Source: Asterella californica
Lineage: Eukaryota; Streptophyta; Marchantiopsida; Marchantiales; Aytoniaceae
DNA: 64,000 nt
Direction: 5' to 3'
Assembly: GCA_036924285.1 (NCBI GenBank)
Contig: JAYKYS010000005.1
Span: 868,001-932,000 of the forward strand
Each line of letters begins with the position of its first letter. Position 1 is the stretch's first letter. The notes below the pieces were generated by a model. It saw nothing but the letters and a program-made list of their open reading frames with translations. It was not told the origin of the DNA and did no database searches. A program made the translations under genes and the position numbers. Shown one piece after another: positions 10,775-22,419 of this stretch.

Positions 10775-11193
10775 AGTAAAGGTTACCGTCTCCAAAGAAA
10801 ATCTGACGATCATACCTTCACCTCTCGTGATGTTATCTTTGATGAGTCCTCCCCGACTCTTCCTCCCACCTCCACCCCCTCTGCTGATCTCCCACTCACT
10901 CAAGCGTCTCCTGAGACCGACGTCCATTTTTATCATACTGTGCCCGCCCCTTCTGCTGGCCCAGCTTATGTCTCGCCCGTCTCTCCCGGTTTCCCTTCAG
11001 TGGGAGTTCCTCTACCATCTCCTGCCGGTCCAGCTCCAACCCCATCCGTTGGTCTTGGATCTGGAGGAGGAGTATCTAGCAGTCATGGCCCTGACGGAGG
11101 AGTCACCAGCAGTACACAGTCCAGTGGGAGCAGTCGCCCTCCACGTTCTCACTCCTCAAGCCATCACTCTCCCCCTGCAGAGAACTTGAGCTC

Positions 11194-12996
11194 GTGCCAT
11201 CCTTATCTTCGGTGCACATCACCACGTCACCACAAGTTTCCGACTCCACCCACAGCGAGTCCTCTCTTCCTCCATTGGATTTCCCAGCACCGCCTCCATT
11301 GAGACGATCAGCTCGACATTCAGTTCCTCCACAACGGAACCCAGATGAAGACTACGACCCTTCATCGCTGATCTTGAAGTCTCGGAAGAACACCAAGCGT
11401 GCATTCATGGTAACTCTCAAACCAGTGCCAATGGAACTTGTTTCTTACACAGAAGCAGTATCTTCTCCTGATGCCGATCAGTGGAGAAGAGCAATAGAGG
11501 AGGAGTTAGATTCTCACGAATCTAACGGCACTTGGAAGCTCACCGACTTGCCACAACAACGTCGACCGATAATATGTAAGTGGATCTTTAAGTTAAAACT
11601 TTATACCGATGGGTCCATTGCTCGTTATAAGGCGAGACTAGTGGTTCGTGGTTTCATCCAGATCTATGGGTTGGATTACACAGAAATTTTTTCCCCTGTA
11701 ATCCGCATTAAGTCGATACGGCTCATCCTTGCCATCTCAGCGCATTATAATCTACATGTACATCAAATAGATGTTAAAACTGCATTTCTGAATGGAACAC
11801 TTAACGAAGAAATATACATGAGTGTTCCGGAAGGAGTGATTACAGCAAGACGCAGTCAAGTATGCAGATTGCTTAAGACTCTCTATGGTCTTAAGCAATC
11901 ATCAAGAGAATGCTACTTGATCATCGACAACTTCTTGCTTTCTCTTGGATTTGCTAAGTCCGGTGCAGACGGAAACGTTTACTACTTGCACCAGAAACAG
12001 CACTTCGTCATCCTTGCCCTCTACGTGGATGACACTGTGATTGCCAGTAGCAGTGAGGCTCTGCTATCCCATGTAAAAGGGAAGTTGAGCTCACGATTCA
12101 AAATGACTGACATCGGTCCAGTCCATCATTGCCTTAGCATTGAGATTAATCGTGACCCATCATCTGACACTATCAGACTTAGTCAAACTTTGTATTTGAC
12201 ACAGAAACTATTTCAGTTTGACTTGCAAGATTGCAAACCCGTGAACACCCCTCTAGTTACAGGTGAGAAACTTTCCTCAGATGACTCTCCTGTCACTGAG
12301 GATGAAAAGAAGCTATGTAATAGTTATCTTTACCAGAATGCAGCCGGCTCTATTAATTGGGCCGCAGTATGTACTCGTCCTGATTTGTCTTATCCCATTA
12401 GTGTACTCTCCCAGTTCATGAGTAGTCCTGGACCTAAGCACATCGCCACTATGAAGCGGATTTTTCGTTACATCAAGGGAACTTTAAATTTGTACCTTGA
12501 GTATGCTCACTCACCCCAGCCCTACTCTCTGTTCGGTTACACCGATGCTGACTGGGGAGGACATTCGGAGACAAGACGATCCACATCAGGACATTGCTTC
12601 ATCTACTCTGGAGGAGCCATCAGCTGGTCCTCCAAGAGACAGAAGTCAGTAGCCCTGTCAAGTACAGAGGCAGAGTATGTAGCTCTTAGCATGAGCTGCT
12701 CAGAGACAATCTGGTTACGTCAGCTCCTGACCGACATCGGATTGCACGACAAGGAGCCGACCGTTACATATTGTGACAACCAAAGTGCTATGGCCCTTGT
12801 CGACACCAGCAAGTTCCACGACCGTACGAAGCACATCGACATCCGATATCACTTCATCAAAGATCACGTCGCTAGAAAAGTTATAGAAGTTAGATATTGT
12901 CCCACTGAGGACATGGTTGCAGATATTCTGACAAAGAGCTTACCAGCTCCGAAGTTGGATTATCTTCTACCAAAGCTAGGAATGTTTTCTAGCTAA
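11194..12996 (+). CDS. Copia reverse transcriptase-RNase H
   Basis: A 600-codon intact frame. It holds a RRSAR-type linker, then WRRAIEEELDSHESNGTW, KARLVVRGF, HQIDVKTAFLNGTLNEEIYM, LYGLKQS and the catalytic YVDD box (ALYVDDTVIASS). RNase H has YTDADWGG, SSTEAEYVALS, YCDNQSAM and KHIDIRYHFI. This is a complete copia RT-RH module of normal length. It lies in a different frame from the integrase, so another indel falls in the Pro/Ser-rich linker (10775-11300). No natural start codon is evident because the family makes a polyprotein. Confidence 0.92.
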   Translation: MPSLSSVHITTSPQVSDSTHSESSLPPLDFPAPPPLRRSARHSVPPQRNPDEDYDPSSLILKSRKNTKRAFMVTLKPVPMELVSYTEAVSSPDADQWRRAIEEELDSHESNGTWKLTDLPQQRRPIICKWIFKLKLYTDGSIARYKARLVVRGFIQIYGLDYTEIFSPVIRIKSIRLILAISAHYNLHVHQIDVKTAFLNGTLNEEIYMSVPEGVITARRSQVCRLLKTLYGLKQSSRECYLIIDNFLLSLGFAKSGADGNVYYLHQKQHFVILALYVDDTVIASSSEALLSHVKGKLSSRFKMTDIGPVHHCLSIEINRDPSSDTIRLSQTLYLTQKLFQFDLQDCKPVNTPLVTGEKLSSDDSPVTEDEKKLCNSYLYQNAAGSINWAAVCTRPDLSYPISVLSQFMSSPGPKHIATMKRIFRYIKGTLNLYLEYAHSPQPYSLFGYTDADWGGHSETRRSTSGHCFIYSGGAISWSSKRQKSVALSSTEAEYVALSMSCSETIWLRQLLTDIGLHDKEPTVTYCDNQSAMALVDTSKFHDRTKHIDIRYHFIKDHVARKVIEVRYCPTEDMVADILTKSLPAPKLDYLLPKLGMFSS

Positions 12997-13021
12997 GTAA
13001 TATTTTTATCCGAACTGTTAC

Positions 13022-13031
13022 TGAGTGGGAG
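13022..13031 (+). other. Copia polypurine tract
   Basis: TGAGTGGGAG lies immediately before the LTR. GAGTGGGAG is a usual tract in plant copia elements and fixes the LTR start. Confidence 0.75.
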
Positions 13032-13291
13032 TGTTAGAATAATGTACAAGTGTGAATACTCCTTTAGGCAGTAACCGATTCAGGCTATTAGATGGTGACT
13101 CTTCATAAAGTCACCAAGACCAAGACCCAAGGTATATTATCCAGGTCCAAGGCCATTGTACATTATTGAGTATCTATTTACTTGGTTCTACCCACACTCT
13201 CTTGAGGAGCTCTCCCACACTCTCATACTGTCCTTATGCCGTGACTTAGAGTTTTGCCTTAGCCTATTCTACTAGCAGTCCATTTCCAACA
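13032..13291 (+). repeat. Copia 3' LTR
   Basis: A 260-bp segment beginning TGTTAGAATAATG and ending TTCCAACA, directly after the polypurine tract. The boundaries rest on TG..CA ends and the tract; no partner LTR exists in the window to confirm them. Confidence 0.7.
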
Positions 13292-13562
13292 CTTACCGCC
13301 TTCCGGCCTTCGACCGTGTATACATGATGTGACAGTCACTCAAGAGTCAATTCCCACTCGTATCATTGTTGTTTGCTAGTTAAAGGTGCAATAAGTAACA
13401 CAAAGATAAAAGAGGTGCGATCAAGAAAAACAAACGTAGGGTGTGATCAAGCAAATTTCCCTCTTTAACCGTATAAATAATAATAGAATCTATGTATAGA
13501 AAATAATCGTAGTGAACTGTTGTATGTACAACGTTGGAGACCTTTGTAGATATATAACTTGA

Positions 13563-13614
<52 letters not shown>

Positions 13615-14949
13615 CTCCCTTGTATGTAATCTTGATTTCCTTGCATAATATAATCACCTTCTCCATCATTATGCAAGGGTTTAATTTTACTACCTCTAAC
13701 ACTTCCTGCAATAAGAGTTAGGAGTAAATATTTGACTAGTCATTCTGTCGCTCATATAGTTTCTGCAGTGCGTTTACAAGTAGTTCACTTATGGGTTCTT
13801 TTCCTAATTCTTGCTAGGGCGTAACATTTAATATTTTTTGTTTTTCATGTTTGCTTATCTATATTTACTTCAAATACAAAAGAATTTGTAAATAACATTT
13901 AGCAACCGTTTCCAAACAACTAGGAAAGCAAAATCAGGTAAAACTGTAATATTCATATTCTTTCTTTCGAGCAATCCAAGTCTTTGTTTCACTGCTATGA
14001 GCGTTGAAAACTTATGAATTCCCTGTGTATGTTTTCGAGCTATTTACACTTGACAAGACATTGTCTGGTCCACTAACCAAAGTTTCATAAAATGAAAAGA
14101 CCCTTCTGAAAATATATCATGGTAAACCCCATCAGAATGTATATTTGCGTCTTTTTGTCCCTAGTTTAACTCTCCATCCCCATCAAACCAATATCCTCTC
14201 TGAATTTATCGCTCGATATTACCGCATGTCACTTTTCTTCTCTCAGGCCATAAATCTATGCATATTATTCATTATTTCAGTGAGTGGAGAAATGTTATTT
14301 CATGTGTTTTATTGTTAATATCAGTAGTTGTATCGTGTTTATAATAATATTTGTTCACAAATTTATTTTATATTTAATTACGAATGATGCTCATGCTTGA
14401 AATGTCTAGAGCGGAAAATGAATCGTTTCTGGTTTAGGGCTGCATTCCATCATCTAGTTAGTGTGGTCCAAGTTACTCCAGACTAAGCTACGCTGGTATC
14501 GCTTGGGACTATGACAAAGTTTAAGTACTCCCATAGAAACCAACCTAATGCTAACACGGTATTCTCAAAGTACGTCTCTCAATTTATCAAAGAATAGAGA
14601 GCGTTGATTTATGGAGATATCATCACCATGGATGAAATATTAAATTAGACACATTAGTGAGAAAACTATCGTTTGGTCAAATATAGTATTTTGTCAAAAA
14701 ACATACGGTGCCAAGTGCAGATTAAAATTGAGATGAGATGAGGCCATTTTGCACTATCTTGCTGCTTCTAGCATCATCGCAGTAGACTTGGGATTCATTT
14801 TGCTACTCGTGTGATTTTATAAATCTTTACGAGCCAACTGATCAGTGAAGATGAAGCTTTCCAATACACTTCTGTTGCATCCGTTTTCTCTATGTTTATG
14901 ATTGTGTACGAGATAGAGATTAGACGATTGCATTGTCTGTGATACATAA
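13292..14949. other. Non-coding stretch with a (TA)n microsatellite
   Basis: AT-rich DNA. A run of about 22 TA repeats lies at 13567-13611. Apparent ORFs across it are translations of the repeat. I see no genes or element ends between here and the transposase remnant. Confidence 0.7.
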
Positions 14950-15951
14950 AGCCATGTTCAATTGAGTGGTACGCATGGTACATTAATGACATTTTAGTAT
15001 CTGACCCTGATAGATTTACTAAGTATTTTAGAGTCAATCCTGAAACGTTCAAGTACATAGTCGAGTTGGTACAACCGAATATGAAGACGAGTCATCCAAA
15101 TGCTTTCGTAATTTACCAAATCACTATATTTCAATAGCTAGACAAGTTGCAATGGCACTGCGTAGTCTGGCTACCGATGATCTCTTGGAAGGAATCGGTG
15201 AAATGTTTTGCCTTGCAGAATGCACTTGTAGTAGAATTATCCAAAATTTCATAAGATTTTTGGTGAGGAGAGGTCAACATCACTTCACATGGTCGACGAG
15301 AGAGAGAGACTAGTGCGGGTCAAGGAAGGGATGAAAAAATCAACAAGGTTTTGATAACTGCGTAGGAGCGATCGACGCCACACATTTTCTGATCGAACTT
15401 CCGCTTGATGCAAATTCTACTGCTCATAAAGATTTTAAGAATGGTACATTCATTTCGATGTAGTCAATTTTGGATTTTGAGCTTCGTTTTCTTGATGTAT
15501 TCGCAGGATGACTCGGAAGCGTACATGATACACGGTTACTTAGAAATAGTGGATTCTACACAGATGTTCAACGTCTTGAATCGAAGCTAAATGGACCACA
15601 CGTGCAAAGTCTTAGAGAGTCCATTATCGATGATGGAGGATATCTAGGAAAACCATGGTTGATCATACCATTTTCAACTGCTACAAGTCGGAAACTTCCT
15701 TTCATTCTCCTGTGAATCAAATTATTTACAGACCGAATGCACAAACATTGGGTTATCTCATTTATGCATGCTGTATTTTACATAACATAAGTCTCGATCG
15801 CATGAGATTTGATGTAGATCCATCAGTTTTTGTTAATATTAATGCTTTCCCATCAGGCTACAATATAACTATCCCTGCAAACTCAAGTACTGATTCAGTT
15901 ATTGAGCAAAGGGATAGATTACTTGAGATTTTACTCCCAGTTGAGCAATGA
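14950..15951 (+). pseudogene. Decayed PIF/Harbinger transposase
   Basis: Fragments in several plus-strand frames line up with a plant PIF/Harbinger DDE transposase. They include RFTKYFRVNPETFKYIVEL (N-terminal region), ALRSLATDDLLEGIGEMF (helix-turn-helix-like), VGAIDATHFLIELP (first catalytic Asp), FELRFLDVFAG and SVHDTRLLRNSGFY (second Asp), and then DDGGYLGKPWLIIPF. Stops and frameshifts are frequent, so the gene is long dead. The family cuts and pastes DNA with 3-bp TTA/TAA target duplications; I could not place its terminal inverted repeats. Confidence 0.8.
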
Positions 15952-15984
15952 GAAAGAAATAGACCTACTAGAGATGCTACTCGA

Positions 15985-16015
15985 TTCAGTCCTTCTCGAG
16001 GCGAGAAGGACTGAA
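15985..16015. repeat. Perfect 14-bp hairpin
   Basis: The arm TTCAGTCCTTCTCG (15985-15998) and its exact reverse complement (16002-16015) flank a 3-nt loop AGG. It lies about 30 bp downstream of the PIF transposase end. It may be a fossil of element termini or a terminator-like hairpin. Confidence 0.8.
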
Positions 16016-16544
16016 CGTAGAGTTGCAAGAGGTCTCATTTAGTAGTCACTGAAATCCTCTCTGGTCCTCTTCGTTCGATGACGGTCGTCCAGAATGCTGA
16101 TGAGAAGCTAAACTCACAAGAGCATCTGCAATCTTTCAAAAATGATTTGCGTGTACTACTTGGAGCTGTTTGTTGAAATCAAACATTTTCCTCGGTAGAT
16201 TGAATGTGCGTTCAGAGCTAACTAGTTTAGCTTCTGAAACCTCTTTCATAGCTGCCAATAATCCACTTGCAAAATCAAACATATCTTCACGCATCTCAGA
16301 TGAAGTCCTTCTGCTCTTTCCTTTTGTTTTGAAGCAAAAATGGTTGATTATGCGGGAGGTTCACTTGAAACCGGATGTGACGCCTCTGCTACAGGTGTGG
16401 ATACATCTGGAATGTCTACCAATGGAACGTCTTCAGTAGATCCACCAAGAGGAACTTGAGAATCGCCTCATCTGGATCAAACAAAAGACTCGAAGAACCC
16501 ATTAGATCAAAACCACTATGATCAACTTCAGGCGTCCCAAGTAG

Positions 16545-16781
16545 TCAATCCAACAACGTATCGTATAACTCTGTTGGATAACTGGAAGGAAGGCTTTTCC
16601 GTTCTGACGTTTCTATCTCGTAATATGAGAGATGCCCAGATGGAATTCTCTTTTCATAGTCGTAAACTTTTGAACTCCTTCTAAAGTTTATCCCAACGTT
16701 TCTTACATTGGAGATCTGATCGAATAAGATCGCATACGCCTTCTGCAAGAAGCATGGAAGCAATGTTTTCCCTCTTTTCAT
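16545..16781 (-). pseudogene. Possible Myb/SANT-like partner protein of PIF element
   Basis: A 78-residue ORF convergent with the transposase, containing YEKRIPSGHLSYYEI and ERKSLPSSYPTELYDTLL. These resemble the C-terminal part of plant Myb/SANT-like proteins that accompany PIF/Harbinger transposases. The match is from memory of the family and is weak. No clear DNA-binding part is seen upstream. Confidence 0.3.
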
Positions 16782-18519
16782 CTTCTCCTAGTTACTACCT
16801 CCACAAGTAATAAAATCCCGAATATGAGCTTCATCAAATGAAGCAGAGTCCAGTCAGGCACTTTCCCCAGTGGAATCTTAACTATGGGTGGATTCACCGA
16901 ATGAGTCACAACACCGTAAGCATTCTAGCTTCTATTCATAACGTCCAAATCTGTATAATGTGTACTGGATGACTGCAGATTTGCTTCCATACCCGCAAGT
17001 TATATCAGTGTTGCTTTGGCAGTGTCGTGTACTATTCAATGAAGTACATAACAGATGATATATATGGAGTCTCTTCGATGTGTGTCTTTACGAAGCATCT
17101 CCATTTTTGTCAGTGAATAGTTTCTATACTATTCAATTTAGAAGTTCGTTACAAAAAAATCAAAGCTCACTTGTAGTTATCACTGCAACAAATTTGAACA
17201 CGAGGTCCTGTTTTGTCCCGTAGTACATGTAGACTGAGACCCAAAGCTTATGGACAGAACTCTTTTCGTCTCCAAGCTTAGACTCTTCGTGAATTAAGGC
17301 AAAAATTTAGAACCAAGCAGATTACGCCATGTGCCTTTGGTTGCACAGCGGTCTAAGAAGATTTCCGGCCAAAGCTTCTCATGGAAAGCCACCCTTAGAG
17401 GTCTTGATGTTGTACTCTTTGACCAGGGTATATTATATTCTGGAAAGATAGATAGAGAATAGATAGAGAACAAAAGCAAGAAGGAATGTTTTTCTTTTGC
17501 TCACAGTGTACTTTGACTCTGAAGAAAAGATTATTTTTCGGTTCCAAGAAAACCTGAAATCTTCATATTAACATTCTCAGTATTAAGTTGTTTGATTTGA
17601 GATCCATCACCACTTGTAAAGCTAGGAAAAGTTTTAATTTTGATTCTTATTTTCACATATTTTATTTTGAAATGAGGAGGTAATCACGGTAACCATTTTC
17701 TGTATAACGTTTAAATTTCTCATGTTTTTGAAAATGATTTTGCAAAATGCTATCTACTGCGTTACCAGGAACACTTGTAGTCATACCGGGGGTTTAAGGT
17801 AAAGACCAACACACCACACACAATGTATAGCCCCTGATCTACTAGAGTGAGTTCAAAGAAAACTCACCCGTAGAAATCAATAGCAACTTGTATTTATCCA
17901 CGACCAAAGTCTCTAGCACTGGTATTGAACTCTAGACCTAACCATTCCCTCGGGAAGGGTTAGGTCATAAGTTAATGTATTGATTAACTAAGCGGACTTG
18001 TAGTCTTGGAGAGGCGTTATCCTACGCTTCACTTATGGTTCTGTTTGTATGTTTCTTCAGTTCTCGATATGACTACTATTTAATAAATATCTATTAATTT
18101 AAATTATTAATAAATATTACTATAGAACGTTTGTATAACTTGTATAACACTCGTATCTTTTCATAATTTGTGAAGAAATGAGTAAATTCTGTGAAGAAAT
18201 GAGTGAGTATTAAATACTTTTTAAATTTTTAGTATTTTATGGTTAGAGAGTCTTCTGTTTAGTGTTTTTGAGAGACTTTTGAGGGACTTCTTGGTACATT
18301 TAGTGTGTTTTTATTTCTACATATCAAGATTCTTCTTTTTAATGGGTTCTTTTTTGAGATGTTCTTACTATGAGTACCGTTTGGTTGGATATTGTCTCTT
18401 TTCTAGCTATGAGTACTCTCTTTCTCATGAGATCGAGACACACCAAGTCCGGTGTGCAATCAGTTATTTACCCCGCAAGAGATAAAATTTCATGTGAAAA
18501 AGATGCACAAGAGCTATGA
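16782..18519. other. No recognisable features
   Basis: AT-rich DNA with only short chance ORFs. An imperfect duplication around 18170-18215 (GAAGAAATGAGT twice) is the only local repeat noticed. Confidence 0.6.
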
Positions 18520-19598
18520 TAGGACCACATGGGATGCCTAGGTTAGCCGAGAGCGGAGGTCTATACTTGCAATCATTATGGCACCGTTAGCCCTTCTTGT
18601 TGGAGTTGCTCGTGAGTCATGGGAGTGGTTGAGAGTCCACTCTGACACTATTTTTGAGATTGTTCGAGATGAGTTTTCTTTGTCCGCGTTTGTTCCATGG
18701 GTTACCTCGTGCTCTTCATGACGAGGTGAGACAACCATTCTGTCTACCTCTCGACATGTTGATACGAAACGTCAAGGACAAGGCGGTGTGGTTAATGTTC
18801 CTCCTTCTTCCTCGTTGATGTCTCCATTATATCCGAGGTGGCAGAGGAGGACATCGAGAGGTGACGGTCCATCTTCAGGGATTCCGTGCATGTGAATGGG
18901 CGGCCTTACAGACGGAATCAGTATGTGCGATACGAGATAAGAGTGAGTCTGTCTCTACACGTGATGTCTCATCTTCCGCCCGCATATGACGTTGTAGGAT
19001 GTTAGGTCATGTTGGAGAGTATAGTAGAGCTGCTAGAGCATTGCATCCTTTGTCAGTGGCATGTCCTACTGAGGAGACGATTGCTTCATTGCGTCTCGCT
19101 CACTCCTCATCGGATGATCTGTCATCACTTGAGGTTCAGGACTATCGTCTTGAGGAGACATTATGTCTCGATAGATCCTTGTTTGCCCAGACCTTGTGCA
19201 CAGCTCCACGTCTATCTTCTGTAGGTCTGTCTGGGATGGTCTACGAGCACTTACAGGATTGTTTTCATACAGACAACCTCTCTAGTGGTTTCATGGAGCT
19301 TTTTCATATAACGACAACAGTAGCTTAGATACATATTCCTCTGTTTATACCTCAAGTACTGGGGACAGCTAGACTTTTGGTCATGACGAAAGGTGGTGGA
19401 GAGATTCGACGTTAGTCATAAGGGAGATTCTCTTACGACTTATTAGTCATACCATTGTCCTTCAACTTCGACATACTTTTCAAGACCACATTTATCCACA
19501 TCAGTTTGGAGTTGCGACGCTTGGAGATTGTGAGTCTGTGTCTTTCGGCATTAGGACTCTCTTGGACGTCCATCCTGATTGAGTTGTCTTACAAGTTG
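18520..19598 (+). pseudogene. Reverse transcriptase relic, 5' half
   Basis: Plus-strand fragments match a reverse-transcriptase-like ORF family that I recall from many green algae and plants. They include CPTEETIASLRLAHS, LCTAPRLSSVGLSGMVYEHL (usually a GPSGW block), QVLGTARLLVMTKGGGEIR and YPHQFGVATLGDCESVSF, then TLLDVHPD, a TGA in place of a Trp, and VVLQV. The relic stops at VVLQV, where Ty3-B begins; the continuation (NAFNSVS) resumes at about 37070. Multiple stops and frameshifts make it inactive. It is not of LTR-retrotransposon type; the exact class is unassigned. Confidence 0.72.
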
Positions 19599-19600
19599 TT

Positions 19601-20079
19601 GTGCGCATACACATCGCTACACAACATACATCGCTGTCAGAGGTACACCACACATACACATAACACATAGACTATGTCATACACATACGCAAGTGTCTCA
19701 CAATGATAAATCATATGTACTCACTCCACCATGTCAGCGGACACTAAACAATCACTAAAATCGAGTCAAATCCACTCTGTGCTCGCAGAGACTCCGGATT
19801 GCACTCACCAAGACTATCCACCATAGCTAGGAGCTTGAAGGCTCAAATTGAAGAACTAAGACTCCTATTGGGTCATCCCAAGAACTCGTCCTAACGACAC
19901 TAACGGCCCTACCGAAATTAGCCACTCCGCACTCGGTCAACCTAACCGAGGTGCTAAACTGATGTGACAGCCGTCGTGTGCATACACATCGCTACACAAG
20001 ATACATCATTGTCAGAGATAACCACACATACACATAACATATGGACGATGTCATACACATACACAAGTGTACCACAATC
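19601..20079 (-). repeat. Duplicated 104-bp terminal segment of Ty3-B
   Basis: Segments 19601-19704 and 19976-20079 are about 85-90% alike and lie 375 bp apart in direct orientation (GCATACACATCGCTACACAA and GATGTCATACACATAC are shared). On the minus strand a purine run AGGGGGGCG (20088-20080) precedes the second copy, like a polypurine tract before a 3' LTR. This may be the Ty3-B 3' LTR with an internal duplication, or two abutting LTR ends. Confidence 0.5.
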
Positions 20080-20229
20080 GCCCCCCTAACTGACGATTAG
20101 ATCCCTCTAACTGCAAATAGCTTCAGATCCCAACTACGTGATCTATACCTTCATGGTGCAAGGATCAGGAGACCGGGTGCTACATCGTCTCATCGTTAGT
20201 CGCCTGTCTGTAATCCATATCATGCAAAG

Positions 20230-20578
20230 ATCTAATCATCTATCCTTGCTATATACATCAAGGACAAACCCACCGTCCAGTAAGAATAACATTGAGAGGT
20301 GAAGTCAAACATGACATGTGTCAACCTCTCGAATAACTATCACACACCAACATACGAGCTACTCCACCAGCAGACCCAAACAACATACACCTCAAGCCCG
20401 CACGTACAACTGCTAAGCTTGAGTCAACGGTCTCATCGATATAGAGACGATGACATGGCACGCAATTATGCATATGGTCCTTCCAAACAACACCATCACA
20501 GCCCTCTAACATGAGTACTCCAGAAGGTAACACCTCACACACTCGTAAAATAGTGCACCTTGCAATCACATCCAACGT
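20230..20578 (-). pseudogene. Ty3-B integrase end with PHD-finger-like module
   Basis: This frame continues the integrase that stops at 29287: LDVIARCTILRVCEVLPSGV and VVWKDHMHNCVPCH lie beyond the Ty3-C insertion. It then enters a PHD-like Cys/His pattern: GLRCMLFG, MLVCDSYSRG, a TGA where Trp is usual, HMSCLTSPL and GRWVCP. Compared with a PHD finger (C4-H-C3), two metal-binding Cys are replaced (Phe and Tyr) and the Trp codon is a stop, so this copy cannot fold normally. PHD fingers read histone H3 tails. In related plant elements such a module ends the integrase and probably guides insertion (inference). Confidence 0.7.
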
Positions 20579-21951
20579 TGTCGGAGTGTGATCCGTCTAC
20601 CTAGGAAAGCGCCGGGCTTCTGGCTGTGGTTGTTTACTCAAGAGGTTGGCTTTCAGGTCACAACAGGAGCTATAAACACTCACACAGGAGTGTAGGATCC
20701 TCTGATATGCTCAAAAAGCGAAATCTAGGTCTCACTGGTAGTAATAGGCTTAGGCGGTGAACTTTGACACACAAGGAGAGGAAAACTATGAAGGTTTAGA
20801 CTTCTAAACTTCCCCTACATGCAAATGAGGCACTACTGAACACACACACGAAGTTTCAGCCTGAGATCAAATTCTGACACGGAGATATGAACAGAAAAGT
20901 TCTGAATAAGAGAATTATGGCAATTTCTGGTACCTAGACAGCTATTCAGACATAGAACAGAGAATTGGCTCGATGAATTTCAAATCTTCTCACAGTATTT
21001 GAAGTCTACAGGATGCTGAACATCCCTGTGAAGTTGGGACTCCTGAATGTTTGTAGAACTCCAGATCTCCTTCTCTAAAGTCACTGCTCTAGATTAAGAG
21101 CTTTTCAGACCCCCTCTGCTTCAGCGGCCGCCCTGAATTACTCAGTTACTCAAATGATTCGAAACTTTTTGGACAGTCGTAGCCCTCCTGACAGTGAACG
21201 CAACCACGAAGTTTTGAAGTGATTTCCTCAATTCTGCTGCAATTGGCACCGAAAACCCCAAAATCAACAAAAGTGATGCAGTTTTGACACAATCCGAACT
21301 TCAATTGGGCATAACTCCTTGTTTATTGATCCAAATCGAGCAAAAATTTCACTGACAGTGCTTGGCACGACGAGCTCTCTCTTCCTGTGTTCTCAGATTT
21401 CGAAGATCCCCCACCAATTCTTCGAACTCTCCTCTAGAGCTCTATTTCTAAACTTAGAGTTTTACAAAAGACAAAAATGGACCAATGGGAGTTCATAGCT
21501 CCACTTGACTGTCCTTTTGTGCCTTAAACTACCTGGTAACTTATCTACACTCATAAGCTACCACGTCAAGCCCCCTAGAGTGCCAGCGTAAAACTTAAAC
21601 TACCTAAAATGACACATAGCCCTGAAAATTAACTTAAATTAGCTAGAAAGCGTGCATGGGCGACAAGTAAGTACAACCCATGAGCTCAAACCACTATCAG
21701 CATGGAAACCCTAAGTTATGTACATTGAACGTCATAGACAAGTAAGAAGTCACTTGCACAAGCGCACAAATGCTTGAACAAGATAACTAACATACTATCA
21801 GTCTACTAGGACTCAAAATAGTATTAACACCGTATGCAAAGGTGTCAAACATATATATAAAGGACTAGAAGTAGTATGAGCTAACTTCTAGAACTACCAA
21901 ACCTAAGCGTCGGAGTAGAAGTCAAGCATGTAGCCGCCAAATGGCGCGACA
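20579..21951 (-). repeat. Ty3-C 3' LTR
   Basis: 1373 bp, virtually identical to 27914-29286. On the minus strand a polypurine run AGAGGGGGTGGA (21963-21952) directly precedes it. Confidence 0.95.
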
Positions 21952-21999
21952 TCCACCCCCTCTGAACCTGCACATCCTCCGGTATGTGCCAGACCTAGA

Positions 22000-22419
22000 T
22001 CAAGACTCTTCAGCTTCAGCTTCAAATTCATCTTCAACCTCCATTGAGTCTTCAGCTTCATCCTCAGTAAGCTCTGCAATGTTCTGGTCCTCCCCTCTCC
22101 TTCTAAAGAGCTTGATTCTCTTCCCTGCGACTGGTATCTTGAGCACTGCACCATCTAACTCTCTCAAAGAGTATGTGGCATTATCATAAACTTCTAACAC
22201 CACATAAGGTCCGAACCATCTCTTGGAAAACTTTCTGATAGCGCTATGCTTATTATCAAGACTACTATCATAGACTAACACCCAATCACCTTCCTTAACT
22301 GGTTTGGGTCGAAATCTATGCGTTCTATCAAATCTGCCTTTGTGCTCTCTCTCTAGCAGTCTTTAACCTTTCCACAGCTTTGGCAACATCCTCAGGTCTT
22401 CGTTCTAACTGCTGGATCC
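22000..22419 (-). pseudogene. Ty3-C integrase C-terminal end
   Basis: The frame 22281-22000 holds VYDSSLDNKHSAIRKFSKRWFGPYVVLEVYDN, split here by the text limit only in description: the GPY-like block is RWFGPYVV. An acidic tail rich in Glu follows. The preceding segment (22419-22340) carries the helical linker QQLERRPEDVAKAVERLK in another frame. Two single-base indels, near 22447 and near 22343, are needed to explain the frame changes. There is no chromodomain. Confidence 0.75.

Larger units (their letters stand above)
9640..13291 (+). mobile_element. 5'-truncated Ty1/copia element
   Basis: Plus-strand order is integrase, reverse transcriptase, RNase H, polypurine tract, 3' LTR, which is the copia arrangement. 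The 5' LTR, gag and protease are missing; the copia sequence begins abruptly next to the Ty3-A 5' LTR. No copia gag is visible left of 883 either, so Ty3-A may have inserted at an already deleted copy, or the junction came from a deletion. Confidence 0.88.

Noticed and set aside
13380..13711. ORFs with Ile-Tyr repeats
   Set aside because: They are translations of the (TA)n microsatellite at 13567-13611.
21848..21866. TATA-like run near one Ty3-C LTR edge
   Set aside because: On the plus strand it points against the element, and on the minus strand it is too close to the start of U3 to be the LTR promoter.
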